Assembly (NCBI GenBank): GCA_003427395.1
Contig: BFEA01000057.1
Coordinates: forward strand, 3,223,478-3,287,477
DNA length: 64,000 bases
From: Chara braunii
Taxonomy: Eukaryota; Streptophyta; Charophyceae; Charales; Characeae
Direction of reading: 5' to 3'
Every line of letters begins with the position of its first letter. Within the stretch, counting starts at the first letter, position 1. This document shows positions 8,520-19,525 of the stretch, piece after piece. Made by a program: the position numbers and the translations under genes. The notes below the pieces were generated by a model. It searched no databases, was not told the DNA's origin, and worked only from the letters and a program-made list of their open reading frames with translations.

Positions 8520-10815
8520 AGTCAAAAAAAAAAAAAAAAAAAAAAAAAAGTGTAACCTTCGGTGAAGGCTAAGGGAAGCTTAATGAGTGAGCGCTCTTAA
8601 AAACGGTTAAGTTCTTGAAGAAAAAAAAAAAAGAAAAAAAAAATGTAATCTTCGACAAAGCCTTAGCGAACGTTAATGAGTCCACGCTCTGAAAAACGGT
8701 TAAGTTCCCCAGTAAAACAAACAAGAAAAAGAAGTGTGATCTTCGACGATGCCCTAAGGAAGTTAATAAGTGAATGCACCTAAAAACGGTTAAGTTCCCA
8801 AAGAAAAGACGGAGCGTTGGTGGGTGCCAGACCCCCTAAAAACGGTTAAATTTCCAAAGAAAAAAAAAGAAGAAAAATAAGTGTAATCTTCGGCGAAGCC
8901 ATGGGGAGGGTTGGTGGGTGGCAGACCCCCTAAAAACGGCTAAGTTCCCGAAGAAGAACAAAAAGAAAAGTAACTTTAAATAAGTGTAATCTTCGGCGAA
9001 GCCGTGGGAAGGGTTAGTAGGTGGGAGGCCCCACAAAAACGGTTAAGTTCCCATAGGAGAAAAAAAAGAAAATAAGTGTAATCTTCGGCGACGCCCTCAA
9101 GAGGGTTGATGGGTGAGAAACCCCATGAAAACAGTTAAGTTTCCGAGAAAGAAAAAGAAGAAAAATTAAGTGTAATCTTCGGTGAAGCCCTCGGGAGGGT
9201 TAGTGGGTGGGAGACCTAAAAAACACAGCTAAGTTACCGAAGAAGAAAAAGAAGAAAAGGAAGTGTATTCTTCGACGAAACCCTGGGAGGGTTGGCGGGT
9301 GGCAGACCCCCTAAAAACGGTGAAGTTCCCAAACAAGAAAAAAAAGAAAAATAAGTGTAAGCTTCGGTGAAGCCTTGGGGAGGGTTAGTAGGTGGGAAGC
9401 ACCAAAAAAACAACTAAGTTCCCAAAGAAGAATAAGAAGAAAAAAATGTATAATCTTCGGCGAAGCCCTGGGGAGGGTTGGTAAGTGGCAAACCCTCTAA
9501 AAATGGCAAAGTTCCCGAATAATAAAAAAAAGAAAAATAAGTGTAATCTTTGGCAAAGCCTTGGGGAGGGTTGGTGGGTGGGAGACCCCCTAGAACGGCA
9601 AAGTTTCCGAGGAAGAAAAGAAAGAAAAATAAGGTTAATCTTCGGCGAAGCCCGGGGGAGCGTTGGTGGGTGGCAGACCCCGTAAAAACGGCTAAGTTCT
9701 CGAAGAAGAAAAGAAAGAAAAATAAGTGTAATCTTCGGCGAAGCGGTGGGGAGGTTGGTGGGTGGCAGACCCCCTAAGAACTGTTAAGTTTCCGAAGAAG
9801 AAGAAAAAGAAAAATAAGTGTAATTTTCGGCGAAGCCCTGAGAGCGTTCGTGGGTGGGTCTTTAAAAAAAAAGAAAAAAAAGTGTAATCTTCGACGAAGT
9901 CCTAGGGAAATATGATGAGTGAACCCCCTAAAAATGACTAAGTCTCTGAAAAAGAAAGAGAAGAAAAATAAGTGTAATCTTCAGCGAAGCCCTGGGAGGG
10001 TTGGTAGGTGGCAGACCCCCTTAGAATTGCTAAGTTCCCGAAGAAGGAAAAAAATATTCCGCGAAGCCTTGGGAGGGTTGGTGGATGGGAGACCCTAAAA
10101 ACGGCTAAGTTCCCGAGGAAGAAAAAGAAGAAAAATAAGTGTAATCTTGGGCGAAGCCCTGGGAAGGGTTGGTGGCTGCCAGACCCCTAAAAAACGGTTA
10201 GGTTCCCAAAGAAGAAAGAGAAAAAAAAAAAGTGTAACGGCTAAGTTCCCGAAGAAGAAAAATAAGAAAAATAACTGTAATCTTCGGCGAAGCTCTGGAG
10301 GGGGGTGATTTTCGACCTCCTAAGAATGACTAAGTTTTCGAAGAAGAAAAAGAAGTGTAAATTTCGACGAATCCTCAAGGAAGTTGATAAGTGATCTAGT
10401 TCTTAAAAAAAAAAAAAAAAAAAGTGTAATCTTCAGCGAAGTCCTAGGGAAATGTGATGAGCAAACCCCCTAAGATGGAATAAATCTCCGAAGAAGAAAG
10501 AGAAAAAAAATAAGTGTAATTTTCGGCGAAGCCCTATGCAGGGTTGGTAAGTGGCAGACCCCCTTAGAACTGCTAAGTTCCCGAAGGAGGAAAAAAAAAA
10601 TGCGAAGCCCTGGGAGGGTTGTTAGATGGCAACCCCCCTAAGAACTGTTACGTTCTCGAAAAAAAAAAAAAAAAAAAAAATGTAATCTTCGGCGAAGCCC
10701 TGGGAGGGTTGGTGGATGGGAGACCCCCTAAGAATGGTTAAGTTCCTGAGGAAGAAAAATAAGAAAAATAAATGTAATCTTCGACGAAGCCATGAGGAGG
10801 GTTGGTGGGTGAGCC
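8520..10815. repeat. ~92-bp satellite array, roughly 25 units
   Basis: Each unit has GTGTAATCTTCGGCGAAGCC, then a GGGAGGGTTGGTGGGTGGC-like block, CAGACCCCCTAAAAACGG, TAAGTTCCCGAAGAAG and an A/G-rich linker. Starts recur about every 90-95 bp (for example 8882, 8989, 9079, 9173, 9265, 9357, 9452, 9543, 9635, 9728). Some units near 9885, 10055 and 10360-10430 are shortened or rearranged. The palindromic core CTTCGGCGAAG is the most constant part. Short open frames here are repeat-derived. Confidence 0.92.
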
Positions 10816-10859
10816 TCGAGGTGGTCGGCGCAACCGATATGTCGATTGCAAAATCATGG

Positions 10860-10885
10860 CCAAATACCCTTGTAAGGGTATTTGG
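10860..10885. repeat. Perfect 12-bp inverted repeat
   Basis: CCAAATACCCTT, a GT spacer, then AAGGGTATTTGG. It lies directly beyond the satellite array. It could be a protein-binding dyad or a hairpin. No T run follows that would suggest a Pol III terminator. Confidence 0.8.
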
Positions 10886-12419
10886 TCCGACAGTATCCCA
10901 GACCCTATTAAGCGACGTACCGGTCGCCGAAGAGCTACATGCAAATAAAATTTGTTTTTAGACAAACAAATTATCAACTGAATCCCTGGAATGAAGTGTG
11001 GTTCAGGATTGACAACGTCATCTCACGTTTCATTATTACTGCCGGGATTTTTACCCGGGTCTCTCACATTATATAAAATAAATCCAATAATCTTGAAGTG
11101 GGGATACTTGATCTTGTACTACAGTATATGAAATCGTCAAGTATGACAGTGCTTCCTCCTTCCCCCCACCCTTAGACTTTGGTCCAGGTCATCGTTGGTT
11201 GTTTCTCAGGGTCAACGTCCGCATGCGAACTCAACCCTTCAAAACACGGGTCCTAACCGAGACCTTGGGGGTTCAATTCTTGATATCAATGTCCAAAGTT
11301 GTATGTTGTCTTACCCGGAGCCTAATACAGGAGGCCAAGCGGTCTCCATCATGACCCACCACAGTCCTACTGATCAGGCCGGAGCTGCGGCCCACCGTGT
11401 TGTTGCTTAACGGTGGTTACCCTCGTTGGTTGTGCAACGATGGAATATTCATCCTATCTTTCCAATTATATTCGCAAATTTCAAGACTAATCTCGACCCC
11501 GCCGAATCCCACCTGAATAGATTTTTTTTACTGGGGTGGCCGTCCCCTCTAGTTTCTTTTCTAGGCCATAGTCGAAGGGTCCGATGCCTGGTTGTGCTAG
11601 GTCAGCAGCCCACGCTGGGAGTTACGTCCCAACGATGTCAATTTTCCACCATAGGTTTCGTATTTTATGCCCTCAGGTTAACCCTTGAGATAGGTGAATG
11701 ACGCTTCCTTTAAAATAAACCAAATAAATAAGATTTCCAAAACCAATTGAGTTATCGTCAGGTTGTCATTCAGGGTTGTGCCCTCCAAGTCTTTGATCCT
11801 AGCTCGGTGAGGCACGCACCTTGGGGTCATTGATACATATACAAAACCAATATTTGAAAAGTTTGTTGACTCTTTGTTTGTCTGACACCAACAACAGACA
11901 TCTCACTCAAAGCCATTTGCAAAACAATCTTTACCCATTGAGGAGAGTTTGCCCATATCGTAGTACGGTCCTTCAATCATACGCATGTAATCAATTCAGC
12001 ATCGTATCATTCAATCCTTTGCCGACTTTCACACAAACACTAACCCGCTCGTTCTTCCACCACCATCTTCAGATCTCGGATGAGTCTAGTGATAGTGATA
12101 GACGAAGGGATATACTCATTCACAAAAGAAGGCTTGAAATCATGGATAAGGATTCACTCACAAATGTGAAAGTGTTTGTGGTTACCAACTCTTTCCCCCT
12201 TTTGAACATATATATAAATACCAACATGTTACAGCGAGTCAAACATGCGACTCGTCCCTCTCAACCTCACCTCTACTCTCTATTGTGCACTTACTTGTAC
12301 CACCCCTTATTTCTAAGTTTCTACCCTTACCGAATCCTAAGAATAAAGTTTGCCCCTTTTCCCAAACTGCAATCTACTCCCCTATTTTTTCCCTCCTTCT
12401 GTCAAAAACGCCTTAACTC
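10886..12419. other. No gene seen; possibly 3' region of the minus-strand gag element
   Basis: Mixed-composition DNA with short open frames and no recognised domain. It lies downstream (on the minus strand) of the gag at 12420-14338, so it may hold that element's 3' end. I could not identify an LTR, primer site or polypurine tract. Confidence 0.4.
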
Positions 12420-13729
12420 CTAATATGAGAAAGCGATTGTCAGCCCCAGCATCCCATGAAGCTCTATTCTACCACCCTCGGGTGTCTTGAGGATTGTCTG
12501 TCCATTGCTGGCAACCAACCTTCCCCGCGAGTCAAACCGGGCCATCCCTTTTCTAATGTACTCGACCAATATTGCACAGTCATCTCGAAAGTGTCCTTCT
12601 TCTGTGCAAAAAAAACACTCATTTCTAACTTTGTTATATCTGACATTCTTTGTGAGAGGTCGAGTCGAAGTCTCCGTCTGACTCCCAACTCCTTCTGAGG
12701 GTTTCATTCCAGGTTGTACTCCCCTTTTGATGCCTCTCAGCTGAGGTAAAGTCAAACATTCACTATTTCCTCCCTCTGGGGCAGGAGGTCTTTCAACTCT
12801 TGGTTTTTGTGTCTTTCTGCTGGATGGTCCCTCCTTTCCAACCTCAGTTGACCCACTCTCCCTTTTCTCTCCTTCTCTTGACAGAGGATCCTCCCTTTCT
12901 CCTGCTGTTATCTTGATTTCAAACATTTCCTCATCCTTCCATTCCACCACTCTGGTGACCTCCTTTCCCTTCTCCTGGTGGCTCAATCTGAGCTCTTCCA
13001 TCCCTCTCAATATTTCTTCCCATCTCTTTTCCCATATCTGACTCATCTTTTCCCTTTCTGTAATTTCTTGCTCCAAATCTTCCCCTTGCACACTGATCCC
13101 TGAGCACAAACCCTCAACTTTATTCTCTATCTTCTCCTTTTCTGCCACTTCATCCTCCAACTCCTTATTTTTCTGGGCCAGGGAAACTTCCAATGTACTT
13201 ACTTGCTTTAACAACCCTTTTTTTCCCTTTTTCAAGTCATCCACTTCCTTTCTCACCCCTTCCAAATCCTCTGTCAATCTTGCCACCTCGGCATCTCTTT
13301 CCTCCTCTCTTTTTCTCAACCTGCTCATCTCTCTCAGGAGCGCAGGGATATAGTCCAAAAACCCTTGGTTGAAGAGTTCAATACTCTCTTTGAGCTCTGA
13401 CTGAAGTCCCTTTCCCAATGCATTCAAGTCCTCGCCAATTTCTTTCTCATTCTTCCCTCTCTCCATCTCCCCCAATCTCCTTGCAACCTCAGCATACTCT
13501 TCGAAGAGCCTGATGCACTTTTCATCCAACATTTCATGCAATCCCATCAGCTTATGCATGTTGGTAGAGTGTTTGGAACTTACCACCAATTCAGAGAGCA
13601 GCATTCTTTCAAATCTTACATCCCAAGAAGAATTCATGGGCAGATCATCGTATTGGAGCATCTTGATTACGTAATCTCTTCATCCCTTCTTCTTCTTCTC
13701 CCTTTGAGCTCTTTCCCTTTTGTTCCCCT

Positions 13730-14127
13730 GTTCTGTCTCTGCCTCTCCCTGCAGCTGGGACGAACTTCCACACTCAACCCTTCTCTCTTCCGCCTCTCCT
13801 GCTTCCATTTTTCTACTCTTTTCTGGTATCGCCTCCTCCTCACTTCTTTTCAGTTCCACTTCTTCCTTTCCACCCTCAACTAGCATTCTCTCTTCATTCC
13901 TCTTAACCCCTGTCTCTTATACACATCTAGATGTGTATAAGAGACAGGTTCTGTCTCTGCCTCTCCCTGCAGCTGGGACGAACTTCCACACTCAACCCTT
14001 CTCTCTTCCGCCTCTCCTGCTTCCATTTTTCTACTCTTTTCTGGTATCGCCTCCTCCTCACTTCTTTTCAGTTCCACTTCTTCCTTTCCACCCTCAACTA
14101 GCATTCTCTCTTCATTCCTCTTAACCC
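13730..14127. repeat. Artefactual 180-bp direct duplication around adapter
   Basis: Bases 13730-13909 and 13948-14127 are identical as far as I can read, separated only by the 38-bp Nextera junction. An exact duplication flanking a library adapter is best explained by mis-assembly of a mate-pair read, not by biology. Confidence 0.93.
13910..13947. other. Assembly artefact: Nextera mate-pair junction
   Basis: Complete junction CTGTCTCTTATACACATCT plus AGATGTGTATAAGAGACAG. Translated, it gives the tell-tale peptide SYTHLDVYKRQ, a recognised contaminant signature in predicted proteomes. It breaks the gag frame of element B. Confidence 0.98.
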
Positions 14128-14368
14128 TTGGTGCCTTATTTACTTCTTGGACTTTCTTCAGCTCCATTGCTGACTCCTTCCCCTTTTCTTCCTTTTCCAC
14201 TGCCTGATCTGCTCCTCTGCTTCTGTCCTTGGAAAAAGTTATAGGCTTGTTCCTTAGATTCCTCAAGGGTACATCCTCTTCCTCCTCTTCTTCTTGCGCC
14301 TTCCTTTGCAATTTATCCTTCTCCCTTCCAATCCACAACCCCTTCTCTTGTAGCCTTTCCCTTTTTGT

Positions 14369-14977
14369 CTAGTCTTGCCTCAACTGAGTATACTTCATTT
14401 GTAGTCTTATCAATATCCCCTGCCAAGTGCAAGCCCCTTCCACAATCTTCTTCACCTCCTCACTCTTACTCTTCTCCGTTCTCTCTATCAACTTCTTCCT
14501 CATTTCCTCATCACTCCATCCACCTTTCTCTGCAGACAGTTGTAGGCTGTCGACAAAGTCATCCAGGTTTGTCCTGTCAAAAGTCAAATCATCTTCAATC
14601 TCATCTTAGGGAAAGGTTTCCCAAGAGCTGTCATAGCTTGACTACGCAAGTCTTTCACCTTAGACAATCTGCTATCAATCTTTCAATCTTTTTCTTGCAG
14701 TCCCCACTGCCAGTCACCAAAAGCCTTGTCTTGTCATCCCATTCTCTTCTGAAGGCATACTCCTCGAAGTCTCTCAATAATATACGCAGATTATCCCCTG
14801 ACCTGTAGAATGGTAGCTCCTCCAAGTTCCTTGAGACTCTTTGATCCCTCCTTTGCCCTCTCTTTTCTCAAGGTTGGTCCAGCGGGCCCTGCCATCCTTC
14901 CTCTCTGTGTCATGGCCACTTCTCTTCAAAGTCACGCCTGCACACAGAGAGGGAGCAATGACAGGTACAAGGATCAA
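14369..14977 (-). pseudogene. gag: Gag capsid-like fragment upstream of element B gag
   Basis: Minus-strand frames include a segment at 14587-14369 rich in acidic and basic helices (DLDDFVDSLQLSAEK-like, ending MKYTQLRQD) that resembles the helical capsid part of gypsy gag, and an N-terminal piece at 14977-14774. The frames are joined only through stops and shifts. The position just ahead of the zinc-knuckle ORF fits gag domain order (capsid, then nucleocapsid). No invariant residue makes the assignment certain. Confidence 0.4.
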
Positions 14978-15054
14978 CCATCATCATCAAGGCAACACTT
15001 CACATCATCAACATAAGTCTGACAAGACATCCTTCACTTGTACTTATACATATT

Positions 15055-15064
15055 TATTTGACGA

Positions 15065-15096
<32 letters not shown>

Positions 15097-15134
15097 GTCA
15101 TGTATATGTTTATAGTCATATATATCGTCAAATA
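15055..15134. repeat. (AT)n hairpin with 15-bp inverted arms
   Basis: TATTTGACGATATAT at 15055-15069 is the exact reverse complement of ATATATCGTCAAATA ending at 15134. A (TA)n tract fills the loop. It is either a fold-back microsatellite or the end of a small MITE. Confidence 0.75.
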
Positions 15135-15228
15135 GAACTGCCCGGTAAACCGTAGGCAGAGAGGGAGAAGAGGACAACAAACGAGGGGCTGTGACAAACT
15201 GTTTCGTCGGAGTTTCACCGACTCATCA

Positions 15229-16093
15229 NNNNNNNNNNNNNNNNNNNNNNNNNNNNNNNNNNNNNNNNNNNNNNNNNNNNNNNNNNNNNNNNNNNNNNNN
15301 NNNNNNNNNNNNNNNNNNNNNNNNNNNNNNNNNNNNNNNNNNNNNNNNNNNNNNNNNNNNNNNNNNNNNNNNNNNNNNNNNNNNNNNNNNNNNNNNNNNN
15401 NNNNNNNNNNNNNNNNNNNNNNNNNNNNNNNNNNNNNNNNNNNNNNNNNNNNNNNNNNNNNNNNNNNNNNNNNNNNNNNNNNNNNNNNNNNNNNNNNNNN
15501 NNNNNNNNNNNNNNNNNNNNNNNNNNNNNNNNNNNNNNNNNNNNNNNNNNNNNNNNNNNNNNNNNNNNNNNNNNNNNNNNNNNNNNNNNNNNNNNNNNNN
15601 NNNNNNNNNNNNNNNNNNNNNNNNNNNNNNNNNNNNNNNNNNNNNNNNNNNNNNNNNNNNNNNNNNNNNNNNNNNNNNNNNNNNNNNNNNNNNNNNNNNN
15701 NNNNNNNNNNNNNNNNNNNNNNNNNNNNNNNNNNNNNNNNNNNNNNNNNNNNNNNNNNNNNNNNNNNNNNNNNNNNNNNNNNNNNNNNNNNNNNNNNNNN
15801 NNNNNNNNNNNNNNNNNNNNNNNNNNNNNNNNNNNNNNNNNNNNNNNNNNNNNNNNNNNNNNNNNNNNNNNNNNNNNNNNNNNNNNNNNNNNNNNNNNNN
15901 NNNNNNNNNNNNNNNNNNNNNNNNNNNNNNNNNNNNNNNNNNNNNNNNNNNNNNNNNNNNNNNNNNNNNNNNNNNNNNNNNNNNNNNNNNNNNNNNNNNN
16001 NNNNNNNNNNNNNNNNNNNNNNNNNNNNNNNNNNNNNNNNNNNNNNNNNNNNNNNNNNNNNNNNNNNNNNNNNNNNNNNNNNNNNNNNNNNNN
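15229..16093. other. Assembly gap (865 N)
   Basis: A run of N. Any open frame reported across it is meaningless. The 3' LTR of element A and the 5' end of element B probably lie within or beside it. Confidence 0.99.
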
Positions 16094-16189
16094 CTGATTA
16101 CACTGTAAGTGATAATCCACCTTAACCAAAATCAAAGTAGACTATCACTCACCCACACCAGATGGAAAACTCTACAGACTGTCGGTTCA

Positions 16190-16192
<3 letters not shown>

Positions 16193-16266
<74 letters not shown>

Positions 16267-16277
16267 TTATATATATA
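16193..16277. repeat. (TA)n microsatellite
   Basis: About 68 bp of pure TA followed by a short imperfect extension, directly downstream of the element A integrase and next to the gap. Confidence 0.95.
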
Positions 16278-16300
16278 GGGGCATACTTAAGCTTCGTTTG

Positions 16301-17467
16301 TCAACTCGTGCTCACCTCTTCTCTGATCTTGAATTTCTTCAGTTTGGACCTTGAAACCCAGTCCCTTCTTGGAGTCCCGTCCATTTCTTCCAACTCATAG
16401 GCCCCATAGAGTCCCTGTTTCTTGATTCTGAAAGGTCCAAGCCAACGCTTGTTCGGTTTTTGCGACCATTGTTTTTCCCAAGAAGAGGTATAAAGTAACA
16501 CAACATCCTCAACCTGCAACGGTTTGACCCTCACTCTAGGAAGCTTGTCCCATCTTTCTTTGTCCTTGCCACGACCGTCTGCCACCCTCGTGGCTGCCTC
16601 ATGAATCCTTTCTTCAGTGGCGCTGATTTGTCTTGCCCTAAGATTCAGTAACTCTTCCAATGTCAGATCATTCTCCAAGTCCTGCTTGCATCATGTCTTT
16701 AGAAAACTCTCTATCGGGAATGTGGCGTGTCGACCATACCAGAGAGTTGTTGGCGCATATCCTGTCATTCCCCTGACAGTGATATTTTCTACGAAGAACA
16801 CAGTTCTCAAGAATTTCGGCCGAAGATTCGGCTCCCCGTTGGTCCACTTGGCTAGCAAATTTGTAATGGTGCTATTTTCCCTTTTAACTAGCGCATTTGC
16901 CCGTGGGTGAGCCCGAGTCGTGTAGTTACTTATCACTCCTAGTTCTTTCAACAGTTCCTTCACTTCCCCACACGTAAACTTAGACCCCCTGTTCATTGTG
17001 AATTCCAATACGAACGGGTACTTGCGGTAGTATTCCTTAATGCATTCTGTCAGTATCACCCCCATTTTGTTTCTAATGGTCTTGTCGTCGACAAACCCAG
17101 TAAGGTTGTCCCTCGCGTCAAAAATATAATTATATCCGCCGAGTCCCAACGGCATGGCCAACAGGTCCAAATGGACAACCGCCGTCACATCTTTGATGTA
17201 CTTGGGATGCAGCGGCTCCTTGTATTTTGACAAGGTACATATGACTCGCAATATTTACGGGTCATTTCAAACATCCCTTTCCAATAGTAGAGTTTCATTG
17301 CTTTCTTTGTAGGTTGCCGGAAAACTTCGGTGACCACCAACTATCCCATCATGAAGTGCAACTATGACATCAATCTGACGACTCTTTCTGCATACTACTT
17401 GACGTGGTGTACCCCTCTTATCTCTTATGAATAAATCATCACCTCTTACTATATAATGATCCCGCAT
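16301..17467 (-). pseudogene. pol: Element A integrase, catalytically inactivated
   Basis: Three consecutive frames make one integrase. 17467-17267 holds the N-terminal zinc-binding region (HDGIVGGHR). 17251-16691 is the core. 16678-16301 is the C-terminal part with the GPF-type motif KRWLGPFRI, which binds DNA in gypsy integrases. In the core (numbered from 17251) the first Asp is present (HLDLL, D29), but the second is Asn (TMNRGSKF, N87) and the residue exactly 36 positions later, where the DX35E Glu belongs, is Lys (LVKREN, K123). Two of three metal ligands are lost. A stop lies between 17251 and 17267, and one at 16688-16690 is followed by a frame change. Confidence 0.8.
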
Positions 17468-17559
17468 TCGAAGAGTTTTCTCACTGACTTCTCTCTCTCT
17501 CTCTTGTCTCCTGAAAGGGGCAACCCCATTTCTAGATAGAACCCATCATATTCCTCTTC

Positions 17560-19519
17560 TCAGAAATCTTCTGAAATCTCTCCCTTCTCAAATTCCTCCT
17601 CTTTCTCCGCATCAAATTCGTAATCATCCGTAATTACTATTTCATCAGTTTTTACCATACCCCCTTCATCATTCGATTGGACTTGTAAGAGGGAATTTGT
17701 TAAGTAGTACATTCTACCCATTATGGTTACTTGCTCGTCTGCTTGTCGGGCTCCTGCTTCGACCGTTCGTGGTTCATCCATTATCATATAGTTATCGACT
17801 AAGACCAATTTCATCATCCATTCCGCATTCCTTTCTTCCCATGAGTCCTCCTCTACTACTGGCGTAAGTATTAAGGTAGACTCTCTCATAAACTCACGAG
17901 GCGGATGCCACATTGAATTTCCTCTCCTCATTGCCTTACTCTCAACGAACATAGCCCAACGGTTGACATGAGTGCCTATATCATCTCCTTCCACAAAAAA
18001 TTCATCTACCGGAGGTGCTTCCTCTTCAGATTCAACTTGGTTTCCCCACTCAATTTTACTCATGTCGTCCGCCCTGTTCTTGTTCCCAGGGATATGTTCC
18101 AGTTGAAAACCAAACATCCATATATATATGAATCACCTGACTATCGTCGGGTCTGACGGCGAAAAATTCTTGAGGGAATACATGAGCGCAGTAGGGTCAA
18201 TCCTGAAGATAAACCTCTTAGCAAAAAGTAATGCATGAAAATTCTTTGGCAGTGCAGAACTGTCAAAGCTTCCTTTTTGAACTGCGAGTAGTTCCTCTCT
18301 GTCAAGTTCAGTGTTCGGCTTCCGAATCGCAACAGTCTCTCATTTCCGCTACTGTCTGCCTGGATTAACACACCACCTAACGCGGTTGGTCCAGCGTCGA
18401 TTTCAACAATGAAAAGCCTTTCCATAGTCGCATCAAAATCTGACACCCCCAATACTAAACCCCCTTCTCTAAATTCCTTCTTCAACTCCTCGACCACTTC
18501 TTCTTAAAGATCACCCCACTCCCAGTTCTGATTCTTTCTTACTAGCTTCCTCAGATGCTCTGTCTTGGTGGCGAATCTTTCTATGAACCTTCTTCAGAAT
18601 CCACAGGTTCCCAGAAAACTACGAACTTCTCCAACATTTCTGAAGGGAGTAGGCCATTCCATGATTTTTTTCGTCTTCTTACCATCTAGTCGTCGACCAT
18701 ACTCATTGCATACATATCCCATAATGGTCACTTCCTTCACGCAGTGTCTTGACTTAACGCCACTAGTTGTGAAGTTGTACTCTTCTAAGAGAGATAGAAC
18801 CTCTCTTAATCCTTAGACATGCTCCCATACGAATCTTCTTATCCCAGGAGCCACCTCTGATTCATCTTTCTCAATAGGACCCTTAACGACGAGGACATCA
18901 ATGTATGATTCAGTGATATGAGGGTTGATCGGTTGCATCACCCTGATCATACTGCGCTGCACCCAGCGTTGGTCCATCTTTGGAGTGCAACATTCATATG
19001 AACTAACCCTCTATGCGTGTGCATTGCTGTTATAGGACGGTCAGCGGGATATACCGAAAATTGATCATACCCCGAGTAGAGGTCAATAAGGGATACAATC
19101 GATCTTCCAGCACATGACTCTAACAATTGATCAGCGTTAGGCAGTCCCCCAGCATCTCTCACGGTCACCGCATTCAATTGTTGGAGGTCTTGTACCCATC
19201 TGAGCACCCCATTCGGCTTTACAAAGCAAAACCAAGGAGAAGCATATTGTCCGCTAGAATACCCAGCGACATTCGTACGAATCTTCCCATCTAGGTACTC
19301 CACCACTTTTCTACGATCTTCTGGATTGGGGTACTTAGCCCCTCCAACATTCCATGGTTCATGAGGCACAGTATAAATGCGGATCATTTCGATTTTGTCA
19401 ACATCCAACCGTCCGCGTTGATCATCATTGAAAGCATATGCTTCATGTTTCTCACGTATCAGGTCATTTACCAAAGTCTCTTCTTGGTTTGTCAGAAAAC
19501 CGGGTTCGCCTACTATCAA
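17560..19519 (-). pseudogene. pol: Element A reverse transcriptase and RNase H, inactivated
   Basis: From 19519 down: an RT leader with FNDDQRGRLDVD and PWN motifs, fingers/palm with WVQDLQQLNAVTVRDAGGLP and motif A LIDLYSGYDQF, then a frameshift near 18950. The catalytic YIDD motif reads YIDV (codons at 18894-18905), losing one metal-binding Asp. RNase H follows: FIVEIDAGPTALGGVL and FGSRTLNLTERNYSQFKKE (18497-18141), and the C-terminal HIPGNKNRADDMSKIEW (18117 down). An acidic tail ends at 17560. The same family as element C by shared motifs. Confidence 0.82.
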
Positions 19520-19525
19520 ATCCTT

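Larger units (their letters stand above)
12420..14338 (-). pseudogene. gag: Gag-like coiled-coil protein with CCHC zinc knuckle (element B)
   Basis: The reading runs from about 14338 down to the stop at 12420-12422. Its N-terminal part is charged and Glu/Lys/Arg-rich. The middle (about 13500-12950) is a long heptad-like coiled coil. Near the C terminus is a perfect CX2CX4HX4C knuckle, CFFCTEEGHFRDDC (about 12576-12617). An in-frame TGA at 13678-13680 breaks it. It is further disrupted by an adapter join at 13910-13947 and a 180-bp artefactual duplication; without those the frame would be continuous except for the TGA. The zinc knuckle and coiled coil suggest a retroelement RNA-packaging protein. 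No pol is attached, so it could be a non-autonomous element or a truncated copy. Confidence 0.6.

Noticed and set aside
8836-10190. Several 60-75 codon frames with repeated GGW and ANP-type peptides
   Set aside because: They are translations of the 92-bp satellite.
7960-10815. CRISPR-like regular repeats
   Set aside because: Units are contiguous ~190- and ~92-bp satellites without unique spacers, in eukaryotic DNA with no cas genes.
11821-12423. 200-codon + strand frame
   Set aside because: No motif, Ser/Leu/Tyr-rich composition of a chance frame, and it lies in non-coding DNA downstream of the minus-strand gag.
13880-14338. Apparent unique protein containing SYTHLDVYKRQ
   Set aside because: The peptide is encoded by a Nextera adapter junction, not by the genome.
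15191-16135. Frames of about 305 codons on both strands
   Set aside because: They are almost entirely N from an assembly gap.
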